This document shows, piece by piece, positions 12,601 to 23,638 of a DNA stretch of 64,000 nt. Numbering within the stretch: position 1 is the first letter of the stretch; the number at the start of each line of letters is the position of its first letter. The DNA lies in contig LSRX01000815.1 of NCBI GenBank assembly GCA_001939145.1, forward strand, positions 260,278 to 324,277. Direction: 5' to 3'. A model generated the notes under the pieces. It saw only the letters and a list, made by a program, of their open reading frames with translations. It was not told the DNA's origin and ran no database searches. The translations under genes and the position numbers were made by a program. The stretch is from Symbiodinium microadriaticum. Lineage: Eukaryota > Sar > Dinophyceae > Suessiales > Symbiodiniaceae.

Positions 12601-12766
12601 GGGCGCTGCACAAACCCTGATCCCACGAAACAAGATGCTTCCGAAGATAAACTCCTTCTTTTGGGCATAGGGCAGTACATGGTTGGGGCAGTCACAAACG
12701 GCTGTGTTCTGCCAGGGAGCATTGCGTGCCTTTGCCGGCACCTGGACCCCCGAGTACGAAGAGCAC
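7973..12766 (-). CDS. UMP-CMP kinase (pyrimidine nucleoside monophosphate kinase), 11 identified exons
   Basis: Transfers phosphate from ATP to UMP, CMP or dCMP in pyrimidine nucleotide supply. Exons in coding order: 12766-12721, 12431-12343, 12077-12048, 11886-11839, 11185-11114, 10798-10760, 8995-8952, 8558-8530, 8299-8241, 8175-8153, 8054-7973. Joined they give 561 nt, an unbroken frame of 186 residues plus TGA. Family motifs appear in order: P-loop GGPGAGKGTQC across the first junction, HISAGDCLRAE, EGKIVPVEIT, LIDGFPRNLDN, a GW segment, VLFFEA, the lid motif GRVDDN and a C-terminal VDGMQSVDE. Eukaryotic UMP-CMP kinases have about 196 residues, so only roughly ten N-terminal residues are missing. 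Every identified exon begins with G after AG. Donors are GT (4), GC (3) and GA (3). Introns range from 65 to 1764 nt, and the longest holds the ACT and CT repeat tracts. The family call is firm; single splice sites rest on motif continuity and phase. Confidence 0.88.
9299..9660. repeat. ACT/ACC triplet repeat inside a kinase intron
   Basis: About 360 bases of (ACC)n, (ACCACT)n and (ACT)n, degenerating to 9900. Its plus-strand translation is poly-threonine (217 codons) and its minus-strand translation poly-valine; neither is a gene. It lies in the 1764-nt intron 8996-10759. Confidence 0.9.
10198..10665. repeat. CT-rich tracts in the same intron
   Basis: Two blocks of (CT)n at 10198-10365 and 10566-10665. 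TTTCTTTCGCCAGGGCT occurs near each (10017 and 10587), suggesting a local duplication. Confidence 0.8.
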
Positions 12767-13163
12767 CTCAGGGCAACGCCGCTGAGGTGTCAAAGAGACT
12801 GAGGAAAAGCTGAAGAACGTAGGGGTCTGAGCAAGATGGTGCCTTTTAAATTGTGAGGATTGGCCGGAAGCCCACTATTCTGCATCATCGGCTGATATCT
12901 CTACAGCATCGCTTCTGCCTCCATGATCGTAGAAGGCGATTTCAGAAATGCGGAAAAGCAAGTGGCAAGTCTCGTATCTTAACCCAACGTGGTAGTCTTT
13001 CTCAGCGCGTCACATGAAGCCTGCAATCTCACGCAGCCTTGCGACATTTGGCAGCGTATGCTGACAAACATCACTTTGCCGCTACTGCCGAGGGCTGAAT
13101 CGCAGCTCAGGGTAGCCGATAAGGAATCGTACCGATAACCCACATCCCTCAACCCTGAATCAC

Positions 13164-13190
13164 CTCTTTCAGCAGCTGCTGTGTTCCCAT
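13164..13190 (-). CDS. Possible first coding exon of the UMP-CMP kinase
   Basis: An ATG opens a 27-nt segment encoding MGTQQLLKE, followed directly by a GT donor. It is in phase 0, so it would join to the VLFVLGGPG exon ending at 12766 across a 397-nt intron. The total would be 195 residues, close to the family's usual size. There is no independent motif support for such a short N-terminus. The frame is also open upstream of this ATG, and the 12766 exon could instead extend a little upstream through other AG sites. Treat as a suggestion only. Confidence 0.25.
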
Positions 13191-13569
13191 ACTGCACGAA
13201 AGCCCCGAGCTGAACCAGGGCGAATCGTAACTGCCATGACGGTTACAGTCTCCTGAACCATCGTCAGCACCGTCATCATCACTACCATTGCCCTTAATCA
13301 TGACTTTCAGTTGCAAGATCAGCATCAGTGTCAGCAGCGCGGCACCATCGCAATCATCGAACAACAGGCGAAGAGAACAGGGAAATATTGAGATTTAGGA
13401 GGTCATGGCTGCACTGTTTCGTTTTGGGCACCCGTAGCAGGAATTATCAGATTCTGATTCGTTTTGACATTGCTTTCCAAGGTGCCCGTGGCTTCGGAGG
13501 GGCTACAGGCTTCGACGGCGAGCTTTGCACCGTCGACGCCTGAGCTGGCAGATATAAAGTTCACGTCAG

Positions 13570-13731
13570 ACCTGCTACTACTGCTGCTCCTACTGCTACC
13601 GCCACCACCACCACGACGACGACTACTACTACTCCTCCTGCTACTACTACTGCTACTGCTACTGCTACTGCTACAGCTATAGCTACCGCTACTCCTACCT
13701 ACTCCTACTCCCACTACCTCCCTACCACCTG

Positions 13732-13777
<46 letters not shown>

Positions 13778-13785
13778 CTCATCTA
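13570..13785. repeat. CTA/CTC triplet repeat
   Basis: Degenerate at first, then a clean (TAC)n from 13732. Unique DNA on both sides (12800-13560, 13790-14090) has no recognised gene. Confidence 0.85.
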
Positions 13786-14091
13786 CTGCTGGTTGCTTGA
13801 GTCTGTAAGATGACAACAAGCGAAAAAGAGCAATGTGAATTAAGACATCTATGTGAACAATGTAGAAACCTCGGCATACGCTCACAAAGTGCCCTGAGAT
13901 GTTGGTCAATTTAGTGGCTGGAATCATTGGTAATATTCTCCCCTTGTCGTCCCTACAAGATTTGACTGCAATATACCTCAACACAAGATACCCCAACACC
14001 CCATTCTAACTATTGGATCACCTACTCCAAATCCCCATAGTGACGCTTATCGTAGCCAGTTAAGGGAACCCTATTCTATCTCCTAAGGCCC

Positions 14092-14397
14092 CTATATTGC
14101 AGGGTCTCTGGCAGTCTTCATCCTTGCAAGTTCAGGCGTGCGGTTCCAAGGACGCAAGGCATGAACTCTTTGGTATTCTCGGCAGGATTCAGGTAGTGTT
14201 AAGCATCTGGCAACTAGATCAGGTAGGACCAAATTTACATCACCGCACCTCTGCCAAAACACTGCTTGCGAAGTTCCACCAGGACCAAGTATTCTCAGCC
14301 CTTCTTGTCCCATCAATCTTATCCTTGAGTCCACGTGGCCGGTGGCACGGTCGCGCTGACCTTCCTGGCCAATTGCGGTTGGCAGGGTTTGTTTCAT
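14092..14397 (-). CDS. Small open frame, possible terminal exon
   Basis: 101 codons from ATG (MKQTLPTAIGQEGQRDRATG...) to TAG, with an AG|G inside the start (ttggccag|GAAGGT) that could be an acceptor. The opposite strand is open over the same stretch, which lowers confidence. No motif recognised. Confidence 0.2.
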   Translation of the reverse strand: MKQTLPTAIGQEGQRDRATGHVDSRIRLMGQEGLRILGPGGTSQAVFWQRCGDVNLVLPDLVARCLTLPESCREYQRVHALRPWNRTPELARMKTARDPAI

Positions 14398-14539
14398 TTT
14401 AGTGTTTCACTAGTAGACAAGCACCTTTTCAGACGAGGCATGCAAGGCGTCAACTACAAACAGATTACTGTATGATGGATGGAGGGATGCAAGCAAAGAT
14501 GGGTGAAAAGCAGATAGACCTGATTACTTATGTTGGTTC

Positions 14540-14990
14540 TCTGTGTGTGTGTGTGTGCGTGCATGCTGCTGTTTGGGAGTGTGTGAGATCTGTGCTCGCC
14601 TGCTTCTTGTTGCTTGGCTCCTTGAGGTGATGTTTGATCGATTAGCAGGTTGCTTGCTTGCGAAGTTGGTTGATTGCTTGGCTAGAGTGTCTGTGCGTCC
14701 CACTGCGGGCATGCGTCAACAAAATCATGAATGAATTCAGCACGTGCACTGAAGAGAAGAGAAAAAATGCACTTCTTTACATGTGTATGACATACACACA
14801 TTGGTGTCCACGCCGTCCTCATGTATGCATCTATGCCGGTCTGTCTATGTAAGTATGAATTTACATCTACAGATGTGCTTATGTATGTACATATGTATCT
14901 ATGTATGTCTGTATGTCTGTATGTATGTATGTCTGTATGTATGTATGTATGTATGTATGTACGCATGTATGTGTGTATGTATACAGTTGC
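14540..14990. repeat. GT and TATG microsatellites
   Basis: (GT)n near 14540 and (TATG)n at about 14880-14975; the frames in between are repeat translations. Confidence 0.75.
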
Positions 14991-15155
14991 AGGCGTCTAG
15001 TATAGACTATGCACACCTGCACAGCTCTCAGTTCTCTGCCTTTGGAAGCCCGTGCGAACCCTCCACCCTCCCCTGAATTCAAGGAACACCTCAGAAACCG
15101 CATCACTCCCATCCCTTCTCCCTGGGCCTCTGCGGGTACAGTATGGACTGGTAGC

Positions 15156-15292
15156 TCACAGTCTCAATCTTCTCTGTGGCAAAAAGAGCCGGTGCAGCTT
15201 TGAAGCAACTCCCAACCTCGTCTGCAGGAGTTTGAACATGCTGCTGAGCTCTTCGATGGCTGCACTCGCTTTTCTACCACGCGAAAGGTCAG
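15156..15292 (-). CDS. Putative terminal exon of an unknown gene
   Basis: A minus-strand frame reads DLSRGRKASAAIEELSSMFK then LLQTRLGVASKLHRLF before TGA. It is basic and helical, with a possible AG acceptor at gaag|CTGACC. It may be the 3' end of the gene whose exons are suggested at 16.5-18.2 kb. No family recognised. Confidence 0.25.
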
Positions 15293-15570
15293 CTTCTGGC
15301 TCTTTATGTTACATGCACTATTGTGACACTGCTCTGCCTCTTCTGCTACCTCCTTCCCGCACACCGAACCTCTAAAACATCCTAAACCCCAAATCCCGAT
15401 TCCCCCAACACCCTAGGCCCTAGACCCTAGACCCCCCCAAAAAACCCAAACCCCGACTTCCCACTACCCGAAAGCACCAAAAGGCCCAAACTCTTCGGCG
15501 TTGCTTCGCTCGGGGCCTTGGGTCTTCCCTGCACTTCGAAGCGGGACTCAGGGGGGTATATACTAAACAC

Positions 15571-15595
15571 AGGGTTTAGGGTTTAGGGTTTAGGG
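15571..15595 (+). repeat. TTTAGGG telomere-like tract
   Basis: Three perfect heptads, preceded at 15410-15440 by degenerate CCCTAG-type sequence. Confidence 0.8.
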
Positions 15596-16018
15596 AGACT
15601 TTACTATTCTATGCGGTACTAGATCCTACTATACATTACTATACTACAGTACCCTATACTCTTGATTCTTGATGGTTGCAGCGGTTGGGAAGTGAGGCTT
15701 TTTGTTCGGCGGCTTGGGCTGCAATGTTTTGGGGTCTGGGTCTGGGTCCACCTCGCCTTAATCGTGGCATTCCTGGTGGTGGGGATAGGAACAGATCATT
15801 AGGTTTGAGGCTTCAGGCCCGTCAACGTCTACGGTACCACCTTTCCCCCGAAGTCCGACCCCTAAACCCTACACCCCAAAGCCTAAACCCAGGATCGATA
15901 TCGGAAGCAGAGGCCAGAATCGGCCGTGCGGCGTACTGCGCCCACTGCCAGGGACTCCAGGTCGCCCAGTAGGAAGACTTCCTGGGCTTCGGGGCAACCG
16001 CAATACCAGTAGCAGTAC

Positions 16019-16057
<39 letters not shown>

Positions 16058-16093
16058 TGTTGTTGTTGTTGTTGTTGTTGTTGCTGTTGCTGT
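16019..16093. repeat. (TAG)n followed by (TTG)n
   Basis: A compound triplet repeat whose unit changes from TAG to TTG without interruption, then TTGCTG. Confidence 0.9.
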
Positions 16094-16503
16094 GGCTGAC
16101 ACCCATCGATCCTTATGAAGCCCAACACAATCCTGAGAGAGCTAGTGCTACTGCTAATGCTACTATACTGCTAGCTGCTAGCCGCCAGCGCTACAGCGAA
16201 TGCTAGTAACTGCTAGCACTAGTAGTCGTGGCACTGCAGCCAGGTGGCGGTGGAAACAGAAACAGCGACAAGACCTCAGGAGAGCACCGATGCTGCAAAG
16301 GGGCGCGGCCGCAGATGCACGCAGGCACAAGCCAGAATTTGATAAACGAAGGCTCCAACTCATTGTCCACCCGTTTTTTCCCTCCATGCATCTCCAGAAA
16401 TGTGCCCCGCTCCGATTCTGCGCAAGTTCTGAGATCCGAACACAGCCGCCGCAGACACCACCAAAGGCAAAAAGACGAAGCGACCTCCGAAACGGTTTAG
16501 AGT

Positions 16504-16896
16504 TTACGGTTTTCCAAAATCATGGCTCTCCAGTGGCTCTAGGTCGAAAAGGCGTTCTTCACACCACATGTCGTACCTGGACATGCTCGCACACGGCCCC
16601 AGACAGGTGCAAGACTGAATCTGACGACCATCACTCTTTACCTCCAATTCCCCGAAGACACAGCGGCGCTTTCCAGGGTGCAGGCTCACACTGCTGCTTG
16701 TACTCCGGGTAAGAAAGGGCCGGCTTCGTAAAGAACTCCTCGCGTGGAAGAGGTTCATGGGTGCATCAAGCGGCTTTGCGGATCTTGCGTCCTTAGCCTT
16801 CTGCAAATGCCCCTCGACGTCAGTGAAGCGAGGACCTCGCACCCCATCTCCCAACCACCGCCTGGCGACAGGATGGGTGCTGGGGCACTGGCACAA
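16504..16896 (-). CDS. Cluster of putative exons of an unknown gene
   Basis: Three protein-like stretches lie in different minus-strand frames: FTDVEGHLQKAKDARSAKP (about 16790-16850); after an acceptor gcgag|GAG, EFFTKPALSYPEYKQQCEPA continuing PWKAPLCLRGIGG (about 16645-16743) up to a GGTAAAG donor; and MWCEERLFDLEPLESHDFGK (about 16515-16575). Splice signals of the AG|G kind are present. I do not recognise a family, and the joins are not established. Confidence 0.3.
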   Translation of the reverse strand: MCQCPSTHPVARRWLGDGVRGPRFTDVEGHLQKAKDARSAKPLDAPMNLFHARSSLRSRPFLTRSTSSSVSLHPGKRRCVFGELEVKSDGRQIQSCTCLGPCASMSRYDMWCEERLFDLEPLESHDFGKP

Positions 16897-17794
16897 TCGT
16901 CTCCTGGGGATCGTTTAATATTCTTCTTCTTCTTATTATTACAACTATTATTACTATCCTTTACGTGTTGTTGTTTTAAGCATTACTGTTAAGATGATGG
17001 TTATCGATCCTATACTCGTATTCGTATTCTTATACTTGCTAGTACTATGTTACTCTATTCATGTGACCAGCCCGACGACCACGCTTGGACGGCCTCGCGG
17101 TCTTCCAGGCTGGACGCCGCAAAGGCCCAAAGCTTGCCATCGGCTGCAAGCGACTCCTACAATTTATTGCAAATGCTAGAGATGGCCTGCTTTGCCTTTC
17201 AAGCAGCACAGTGTGGGATGCAAGGAAGCTCTAGTATGGAACTGGCTCAAGCCTGTATCCTGCAACCAAGGCATGGAGGTCTCAGGGTCTGCGCCTTGGG
17301 GTCCAAAGGTTTCGGACCTGAGTCACACGCGCTGTGAGCCAAAGCTCGCGCTTCGGACGCCCCGGGCGGTCAAGGGCCATGATCATCATGAAAGACTCGG
17401 TTATCATGAGGACTCGGTTGGGTGGTGGCTGTGCATAAACGATCCAAAGGGGACAATGAGGGCTATGAGCAGATCAGTCCAAGGAAGGATAATTTGCAGA
17501 AACTCTTTACATTCGTACTGAACCCTTCCCAGACTTCTCCTGGAGAGGGTCTGCCTCTCTACCACAACACGGGTGCTTTTTCCTTCTGAGGAGGAGCTTC
17601 CTATTTCCACCGACGCTGGGTGGGCTCATCGCTCAAACAGGGCCTCGGCAAGCAGGTTGCTGTGGACCGTCTTCGGTTGCGCAGAGACTGCAATCTTTCT
17701 TCCAGACTGAGTGCCGGGCATTCGGGGTTCATTGGAGGAGCGGCGATTCTGACCAGGGCTCTGGGTTGGGTTGACATGGGTTCCCCATGTGGAA

Positions 17795-17904
17795 TCATGG
17801 ACCCCAATCGAAGAACGAGAAGTGACAGTTCTGCAATTCCTCTAGGATAGCCTGATGCTCCTCGATCACACTGTCCTGTACTGCTTCGGGGTCCACGTGG
17901 TGTC
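17795..17904 (-). CDS. Putative coding exon, charged helical segment
   Basis: The acceptor gttgag|GA leads into a frame reading HHVDPEAVQDSVIEEHQAIL then EELQNCHFSFFDWGP, ended by a stop. The EEHQAILEELQ stretch is coiled-coil-like, and a GT donor is available after LEELQN. The next segment on the strand (near 17670-17740) reads NPECPALSLEERLQSLRNRR, again helical. A further one at about 17470-17600 offers EVWEGFSTNVKSF. Family unknown. Confidence 0.35.
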
Positions 17905-18050
17905 CTCAACATCTTCGCATCCCGGTTCCAGTTCGAAGGACCATTACTGGAGCCGCAATGCTTTGCTGTGGCTCTAGGAGCTTGCCGGTCTGTCTGACCA
18001 GCTGGCTGCGGGTGAGCCCACGGAGCTAAGGCATTGAACAGAAATTCTAC

Positions 18051-18217
18051 TTAACAGGGGCACGGTGCTCCTCCAAAGCCTCTGTGAGTTGCTGCAACTA
18101 GAAGCTTTAACGCGCGGCAACACTGGATATCAGGGCATAGTAGCACAGGGTGGCCATTTAACGACACCCACTTGAGCTGCACTCGGACATCCCTTCCTCG
18201 AACCAGAACATTAAGCC
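18051..18217 (-). CDS. Putative coding exon of an unknown gene
   Basis: An AG|G acceptor (ctcag|GGC) opens a frame reading NVLVRGRDVRVQLKWVSLNG and continuing HPVLLCPDIQCC to a TAA. The composition looks like globular protein rather than chance sequence, but no family is recognised. It may belong with the exons at 17.4-17.9, 16.5-16.9 and 15.2 kb as one minus-strand gene. The overlapping frame EALEEHRAP with a GT donor is an alternative reading of part of it. Confidence 0.3.
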
Positions 18218-18599
18218 CTGAGTTTTGCTAACTGCAGCGCAACCTCGCAAGAGAGACACCTTGGCCCAAGCTAGGCAGGCAGCCAGGAACAGTTTATCTG
18301 ATGTCTAAACAACTACGCGTTTTGGTGGGAGGACCATCGGAGGAAGCAACGCGCATCTGGTTACAGCATAAGCACAGAGTGCCGGGCCGCGATCACCAAA
18401 CTATGCTGCTCGTAGAGTGTGGTGCAGAGGCATTGCACAATGGATTGTCGAACAGGAAACATTCCAAATAAATCCTTGTTATGCAACTTTTGTCAAACAT
18501 GGCGTGCACTTAATGCTGCAGAGGCTCTATCCAATCGCGCTATTCACTGTGCAGCGCCAGTGCCAGACCGAGTACTAGTGCTAGAGCGACTATTGCAAC

Positions 18600-18800
18600 T
18601 CCATCACGTGCATCATCATTGTGTTCCTCATCTTCATCTGCATCTGCATCTGCTGCTTCTGCTGCTCCTTCTGTGTTTGGTTCTGCTTCTTCTTCTTCTT
18701 GTTCAGCTGCTGTTGCTTGTTTTCTGCTGCTCCCATGCAGTACCACTACCACTACGACGACGACAAGGACGACGACCACGGCGGCGACAACGACTACTCC
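18600..18800. repeat. CATCTG/TTCTGC and ACCACG triplet repeats
   Basis: Degenerate triplet DNA with several open frames on both strands that are low-complexity translations. Confidence 0.75.
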
Positions 18801-19129
18801 GACTGGGACTGGTACTTATCATACTAACAAAAATGCAAGTACTGGAAACTTTTGCTTAAACCTAACTATGGTCAAATCTATGTGGTCAAATCTATGATAC
18901 TAATTATACAACTGCTAATTCCATTTAAGTGCTTACGGCAAAGGATATTGTGGCGGGAACTTAGAAGACTTGTTTGAGCAGGATTGCCAAGCAATCTTGC
19001 AATCTTCCCCACTTGTCCCGCTATGTCCCGCTTGCCCCACTTGGAGGGGTGGGGGGAACAAGATTGCCAGCAATCTTGCAATCGTGGTCTGAAAGGTAAA
19101 CTAGTCAGAGAGCAACAACCAATAACAAC

Positions 19130-20030
19130 GCACAACCACAACCGTACCTACAACCACAACCACAACAGCAACAGCATGGCACCGGCAACAGCAACAGCAA
19201 CGAAGCGCCGCAACTGCAACTCCAACCGCAACAACGACAACAATAATTGCAGAAGCAGCAGCAGCAGCAGCAGCAGCAGCTGCAGCAGCTGCTGCAGCTG
19301 CAGCAACAAGCAACAGCAGCAGTGGCAGCAGCAACACAAGAGCAACAGCGGCAACAACATCAGCAGCAGCAACAGCGCCAGCAACACAAGAGCAACAGCA
19401 ACATCAACAGCAACACAGCAGCAACAGCAACAGCAACAGCAACACAACAGCAAAAGCAACAGCAACAGCAACAGCAAAAGCAACAGCAACGCAAGAGCAA
19501 CAGCAACATCAACAGCAACACAACAGCAACAGCAACGGCAACAGCAACAGCAACAGCAGTGCAAAGGCAACAGAAGCAAGAGCAACAGCAACAAAAACAA
19601 CAATAACAGCAACACCACAAGCAACAGCAAGAACAGCAGCAGCAACAACAACAACGACCTGGACCACGACCACGATTATGATCACAACCACGTTTATAAC
19701 TTATAACCACAACCACGATTATGACCACCACCACCACCACTACCGCCACTACCACCAACGCCACCACCACCACCACCACCACCACCACCACCGCCACCAG
19801 CAGCAGCACAAAGCAGCAGCAGCAGCAGCACAACCACCACCACAACAACAACAACAACAACAACACCAACACCAACACCAACACGAACAACCGCCACCAC
19901 GACCACAACCACAACCACGACCACGACCACCATAACAACCGCAACAACCACACCAACAAACCGACGACAACCAACGACAACCTACTGCAACCCACGACAA
20001 CAAACAACAGCCACAACAGCAACAATAAGA
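19130..20030. repeat. Long AAC/AGC/CAC triplet repeat
   Basis: About 900 bases: AACAGC and AGC from 19180, CACCAC and ACGACC from 19650, then AAC to 20030. All six frames are long and open only because of the triplet period (the longest has 308 codons). Not protein coding. Confidence 0.9.
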
Positions 20031-20159
20031 AGAAGCAGAAGACTGTTACTTTGCAATAGTACTTGTTTACTTTTTGGCTCGTCAACCTATCAGGTTGCTG
20101 CAATGCCAGCACTCTCCAGGGCCGTTGCGAGTTCATCCTACAGCTCGCAACATGTCTGC

Positions 20160-20930
20160 CTAAATTTTGTGGCATCCGCCGCACAGTCCTAGATGTCCGA
20201 TACTTGCGGCATTGAATTTGGCAACTGAACCGTTTTGCACTCCTAGAATTTCTTTCCGGATGATGCCGAACATAACATCTTCCCACAGGCAGGCTACATC
20301 AGTGTTCGACTCCTGACACGCAGCCGAAGCCGAACGCAGAATTTGAACGGTGTACAATGGTTCCAAGTCTGCGCCTCAGAAAAACCGACTGCTCTCAGCC
20401 GGATGCCACAGCCAAGTACGATTTGGAATGCCGCAGGCATCATGCATCAGCTAAATCTGGGAGAATGCTGAGCCATGGCTGGTGTAGTTCATGTGTGGAA
20501 CTGCCCGATGGGCAGGGCTGATGTATTTGGAGAGTTCCGGGATTGCGCCGGTCAGGAGAAGTAAAATAGGTACCACCATAGCAAGCTACTACACCTCTGC
20601 CCTACAGCGTCTTTGCAGTCTTGCATGGGCCTGTCGACTTTAGAGGGAATGCCATCTCGCCCGCCACATAATCTCTGAGGGACACCGATAGATCGGGCCC
20701 ATGCCTTCACCCAAGTGCTGAGCCAAGAACCTCCTAACGAATGCAAGTGGCTGTCACCACCTGCACCGGCAACAGCGACGGAACGGAGCCCGCAAAAGAA
20801 GCCGCAGGGAAGCGCTCTCCCGACTCCCTCTGAGAGCTCCGGCCAGGACTGCCCCCACAACGCAGAAGGCCCTACGGGCTGCGTTGAGATTGTCCTTGGT
20901 ACCTCCAGCTACTTGGGTGGCTAAGCTCAT
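20160..20930 (-). CDS. Putative exons of an unknown membrane protein gene
   Basis: Three segments look coding. From 20930, ATG opens MSLATQVAGGTKDNLNAARR then AFCVVGAVLAGAL, a hydrophobic helix. At 20585-20451, LAMVVPILLLLTGAIPELSK continues YISPAHRAVPHMNYTSHG, another hydrophobic helix. At 20374-20160, after ctgag|GCG, ADLEPLYTVQILRSASAACQ runs for about 70 codons (including WEDVMFGIIRKEILGVQNG) to TAG. Between them, VVTATCIR and RFLAQHLGEGMGPIYRCPSE could be small exons. The splice joins were not resolved and no family is recognised. All segments are on the minus strand, like the identified genes. Confidence 0.35.
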
Positions 20931-21450
20931 GACTCAATCAACGAGGGTGATGATTCAATCTGATTCCAAAGTCCTGAATATCGGAAAGAACTCGCATGTC
21001 GAGCTGGCGAAAGGTCAGTTCCGATGTCTACCTGTAGTCACTGTAGTCATAGTGTCGCTGTTGTTGCGGTGTCTCCAACATCCGGTTTAGGTTGGAGGTC
21101 CCACTTGAAAGGACCTAAGATCGGCCACCTGCTGTCCGTGCGCGGTGCACGCATGACAGACAGACCGAATGAGCTAAGGCATTGGACAAGACTTGCACAT
21201 GCCACAGGCGTGCTGTTTGGCTCCCTGGTTCCGTCGGGCACCTCCTAAAACTGATGAAGAAGTCGCAGAGTCTTCCATCTGGTTGCTATCTGGAAGTACC
21301 CTTGCTGCCTGGGCCTAGTGGGTTATGGGTAGGAGCATCGATGCAATTCCATTAAGTGTGACTGAACTAATACTGCTGAGCATTCCTGCCAATACCATCT
21401 ACTCGCAGCCTCTACTACTTCCACTAGCATTATGATTACCGTAGTCGTTC
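20931..21450. other. No supportable gene
   Basis: Balanced-composition DNA with short frames; nothing recognised. Confidence 0.4.
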
Positions 21451-21454
21451 TCAG

Positions 21455-21604
21455 TATTGCTGCTATTGCTGCTCTTGCTGTTCCTGCAGCTGCTTGCTGC
21501 CGCTGCCACTGCCGCTACCACTACCATTAGCACTGCCACGACGACGACGACGACAACGACTACTGTTGCTGCTGCTGCTGCTGCAGAGGCTGAAGCTGCT
21601 GCTC

Positions 21605-21661
<57 letters not shown>

Positions 21662-21850
21662 CTGCTGCTGCTGCTCCTACTACTGCTAGTACTAAAGCTA
21701 CTTCGGACTACTACTAGTACGACTAATATACTACGACGACGACGACGACGACGACTACTACGACGACGACTACTGACTACGTCTACTTGGACTTCGACTG
21801 TCACTTCTACTTCTGCTTCTACTACTTCTTCTGCTACTGCTACTTCAACC
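21455..21850. repeat. CTG/CTA/ACG triplet repeat
   Basis: Contains a clean (CTG) run at about 21600-21660 and (ACG) runs at 21538 and 21732. The 249-codon minus-strand frame partly translates it; its first 120 codons (22212-21850) are unique sequence without a recognised motif. Confidence 0.85.
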
Positions 21851-23638
21851 AATTGGCATGTCAGTTCTGTGGTATGGAGAAACGACACACCTGAGTGCAA
21901 GGACGGAAGCAAGCCATAGCCAGCCATAAGGCGTGCTACCCTCATCGTAGCACAGAGCGGGGCATGAATTCGGATCTCTGGATTAAGGATTTGCTTTATG
22001 AAATATGTCAACGATTGGGCAGTCGTCGGGGCCTGTTCTAAAACCAAACTGGGGCCACACACATGGAGGACGATGTCAGGATGCAATATAGTTCGTATAG
22101 TATAGTAATGTAAATAAGGGTCCAGCTCCTGCTGGCTCGGGCACAACATGAACCCCGTGATTGTAGAGCAGCTTTTAACAGGGAGCTTCTTGAAGGAGGA
22201 CTTCGACTTCATGCCTGCATAGCTGACTTAACTCTAACGCTTTCGATTCAAGCCCTACAGCTTTACCTGGTCACAAGAAGAAGACTTTACCACGAAGTGC
22301 CCCTGCTGGCAATAAGCGAGCTCCGGTTTTGCTCGCAAAATCTTCGCCTAAAGCCCGAGCGTCCAACATCCAGGGCAATCGAAATGAGCTGACAGCTAGG
22401 CCATGACATCGTACCCAGAATTTACGGGGGCCTTGGGGCAGGATCCGGTCTGCTTGTGCAGGTGAGGCATTGTCTTGCAGTTTCTTGCAGCTTTGGCGTG
22501 GGTTTAAGTAGAGGCGCGCGCGATGTCATCTAGTCTCAGAGCAGCTCAGCCGTGTGGACATGGACATGTCTGCTTAGGGGCTCTGGCATCTTCACTACAA
22601 CGGTAGGAAGGGTTCTTGTGTTTCTGCTGCATTGGTGTCGCCATGTCGTGTTGGAAACCTGGGCAAACCACGTGATGCCGGAGCATCGAGAGAGCATCAG
22701 CCAAAAGAGAACCGCGTGCCAGTGGCTGCAAAACCCCGGCGAGCGAGCGACGGCAGAATTCTGGTCCTAGTTCTAAGCCCACCCCGATCCGACGGCCCTG
22801 TTGCTCAAGGTTTTACATGGGTTTCCGGCTGCCACAGAACTTCTAAACTCTTAGACGAGAGACAACGATAAAGCTTGCATGCTCTGTGCAAAGGCCCGTA
22901 CTTCGATCGTACAATGCATACTGCAGGCAATCCATGCTCGATGTATTTCGTAGATGACCGTAGATGACCGACTACAAGCCAAACTCCACGATTTACATTC
23001 GGGCTAGGGCCACCTGCCTTTGGGCAACGACGCTGTGGACACGCCTTTGAGGGGCTCAAACTTGATTTGCAGGCCATCATGAGACGTTCTTATGGTCAGT
23101 CATAGCGGTGGCGAGTAGAGTCGAGGACCGCCTCTGAGAAGCGAAGATGTCAGAAAGGAAGTCTGCAGCCGTAGACGATGAAGACCATGATCATCGCAGT
23201 ACCCGTGGTAATTATAGCTATGACCCTGGTAACCAGTAACTTAAGGAAGCAGCCAAAACCAACGACCTCCCAGACTATGAACGACCCTTTGCTTCCCTGA
23301 GGAAGGCTTCCGACTACCTTGGGGAGTGCTTTAAGTGTTCTTTTGTTTACACCAGATCCCCCAAAAAGGCCTCCAGACTCCCGGACTACCAGTCTGTGCC
23401 GTCCTGAAGACCCGAAGCCCCCGCCGCCGCCGCCCCCCAGGATCATGGCCCCTCATCTTCTGAGGTGCCCTTGAAGGCGCCCCGAGGTGACTGAGCCGTA
23501 GCTGCCTGCAAGCTTTGCAGATTTCTGGGGCCCCTTGGGGTAGTTAAACATCCAAGTCATCGTAGGCATCCTTCTCGAACTTCATTTGCGATTCCGGAGA
23601 ACGCTGTCTGGGGTTCGGATTTTCGGTAGCTAGGGACT
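21851..23638. other. Unique DNA, at most scattered exon-like pieces
   Basis: On the minus strand near 22990-23070 a short frame reads HDGLQIKFEPLKGVSTASLP before GGCAG|GTGG, and near 23550-23580 AAG|GAT opens DAYDDLDV-stop. These could be exons, but no joins or family can be given. Confidence 0.3.

Noticed and set aside
19101..20286. Long open frames (up to 308 codons) over 19.1-20.3 kb
   Set aside because: All frames are open because of AAC/AGC/CAC triplet periodicity; no non-repeat domain.
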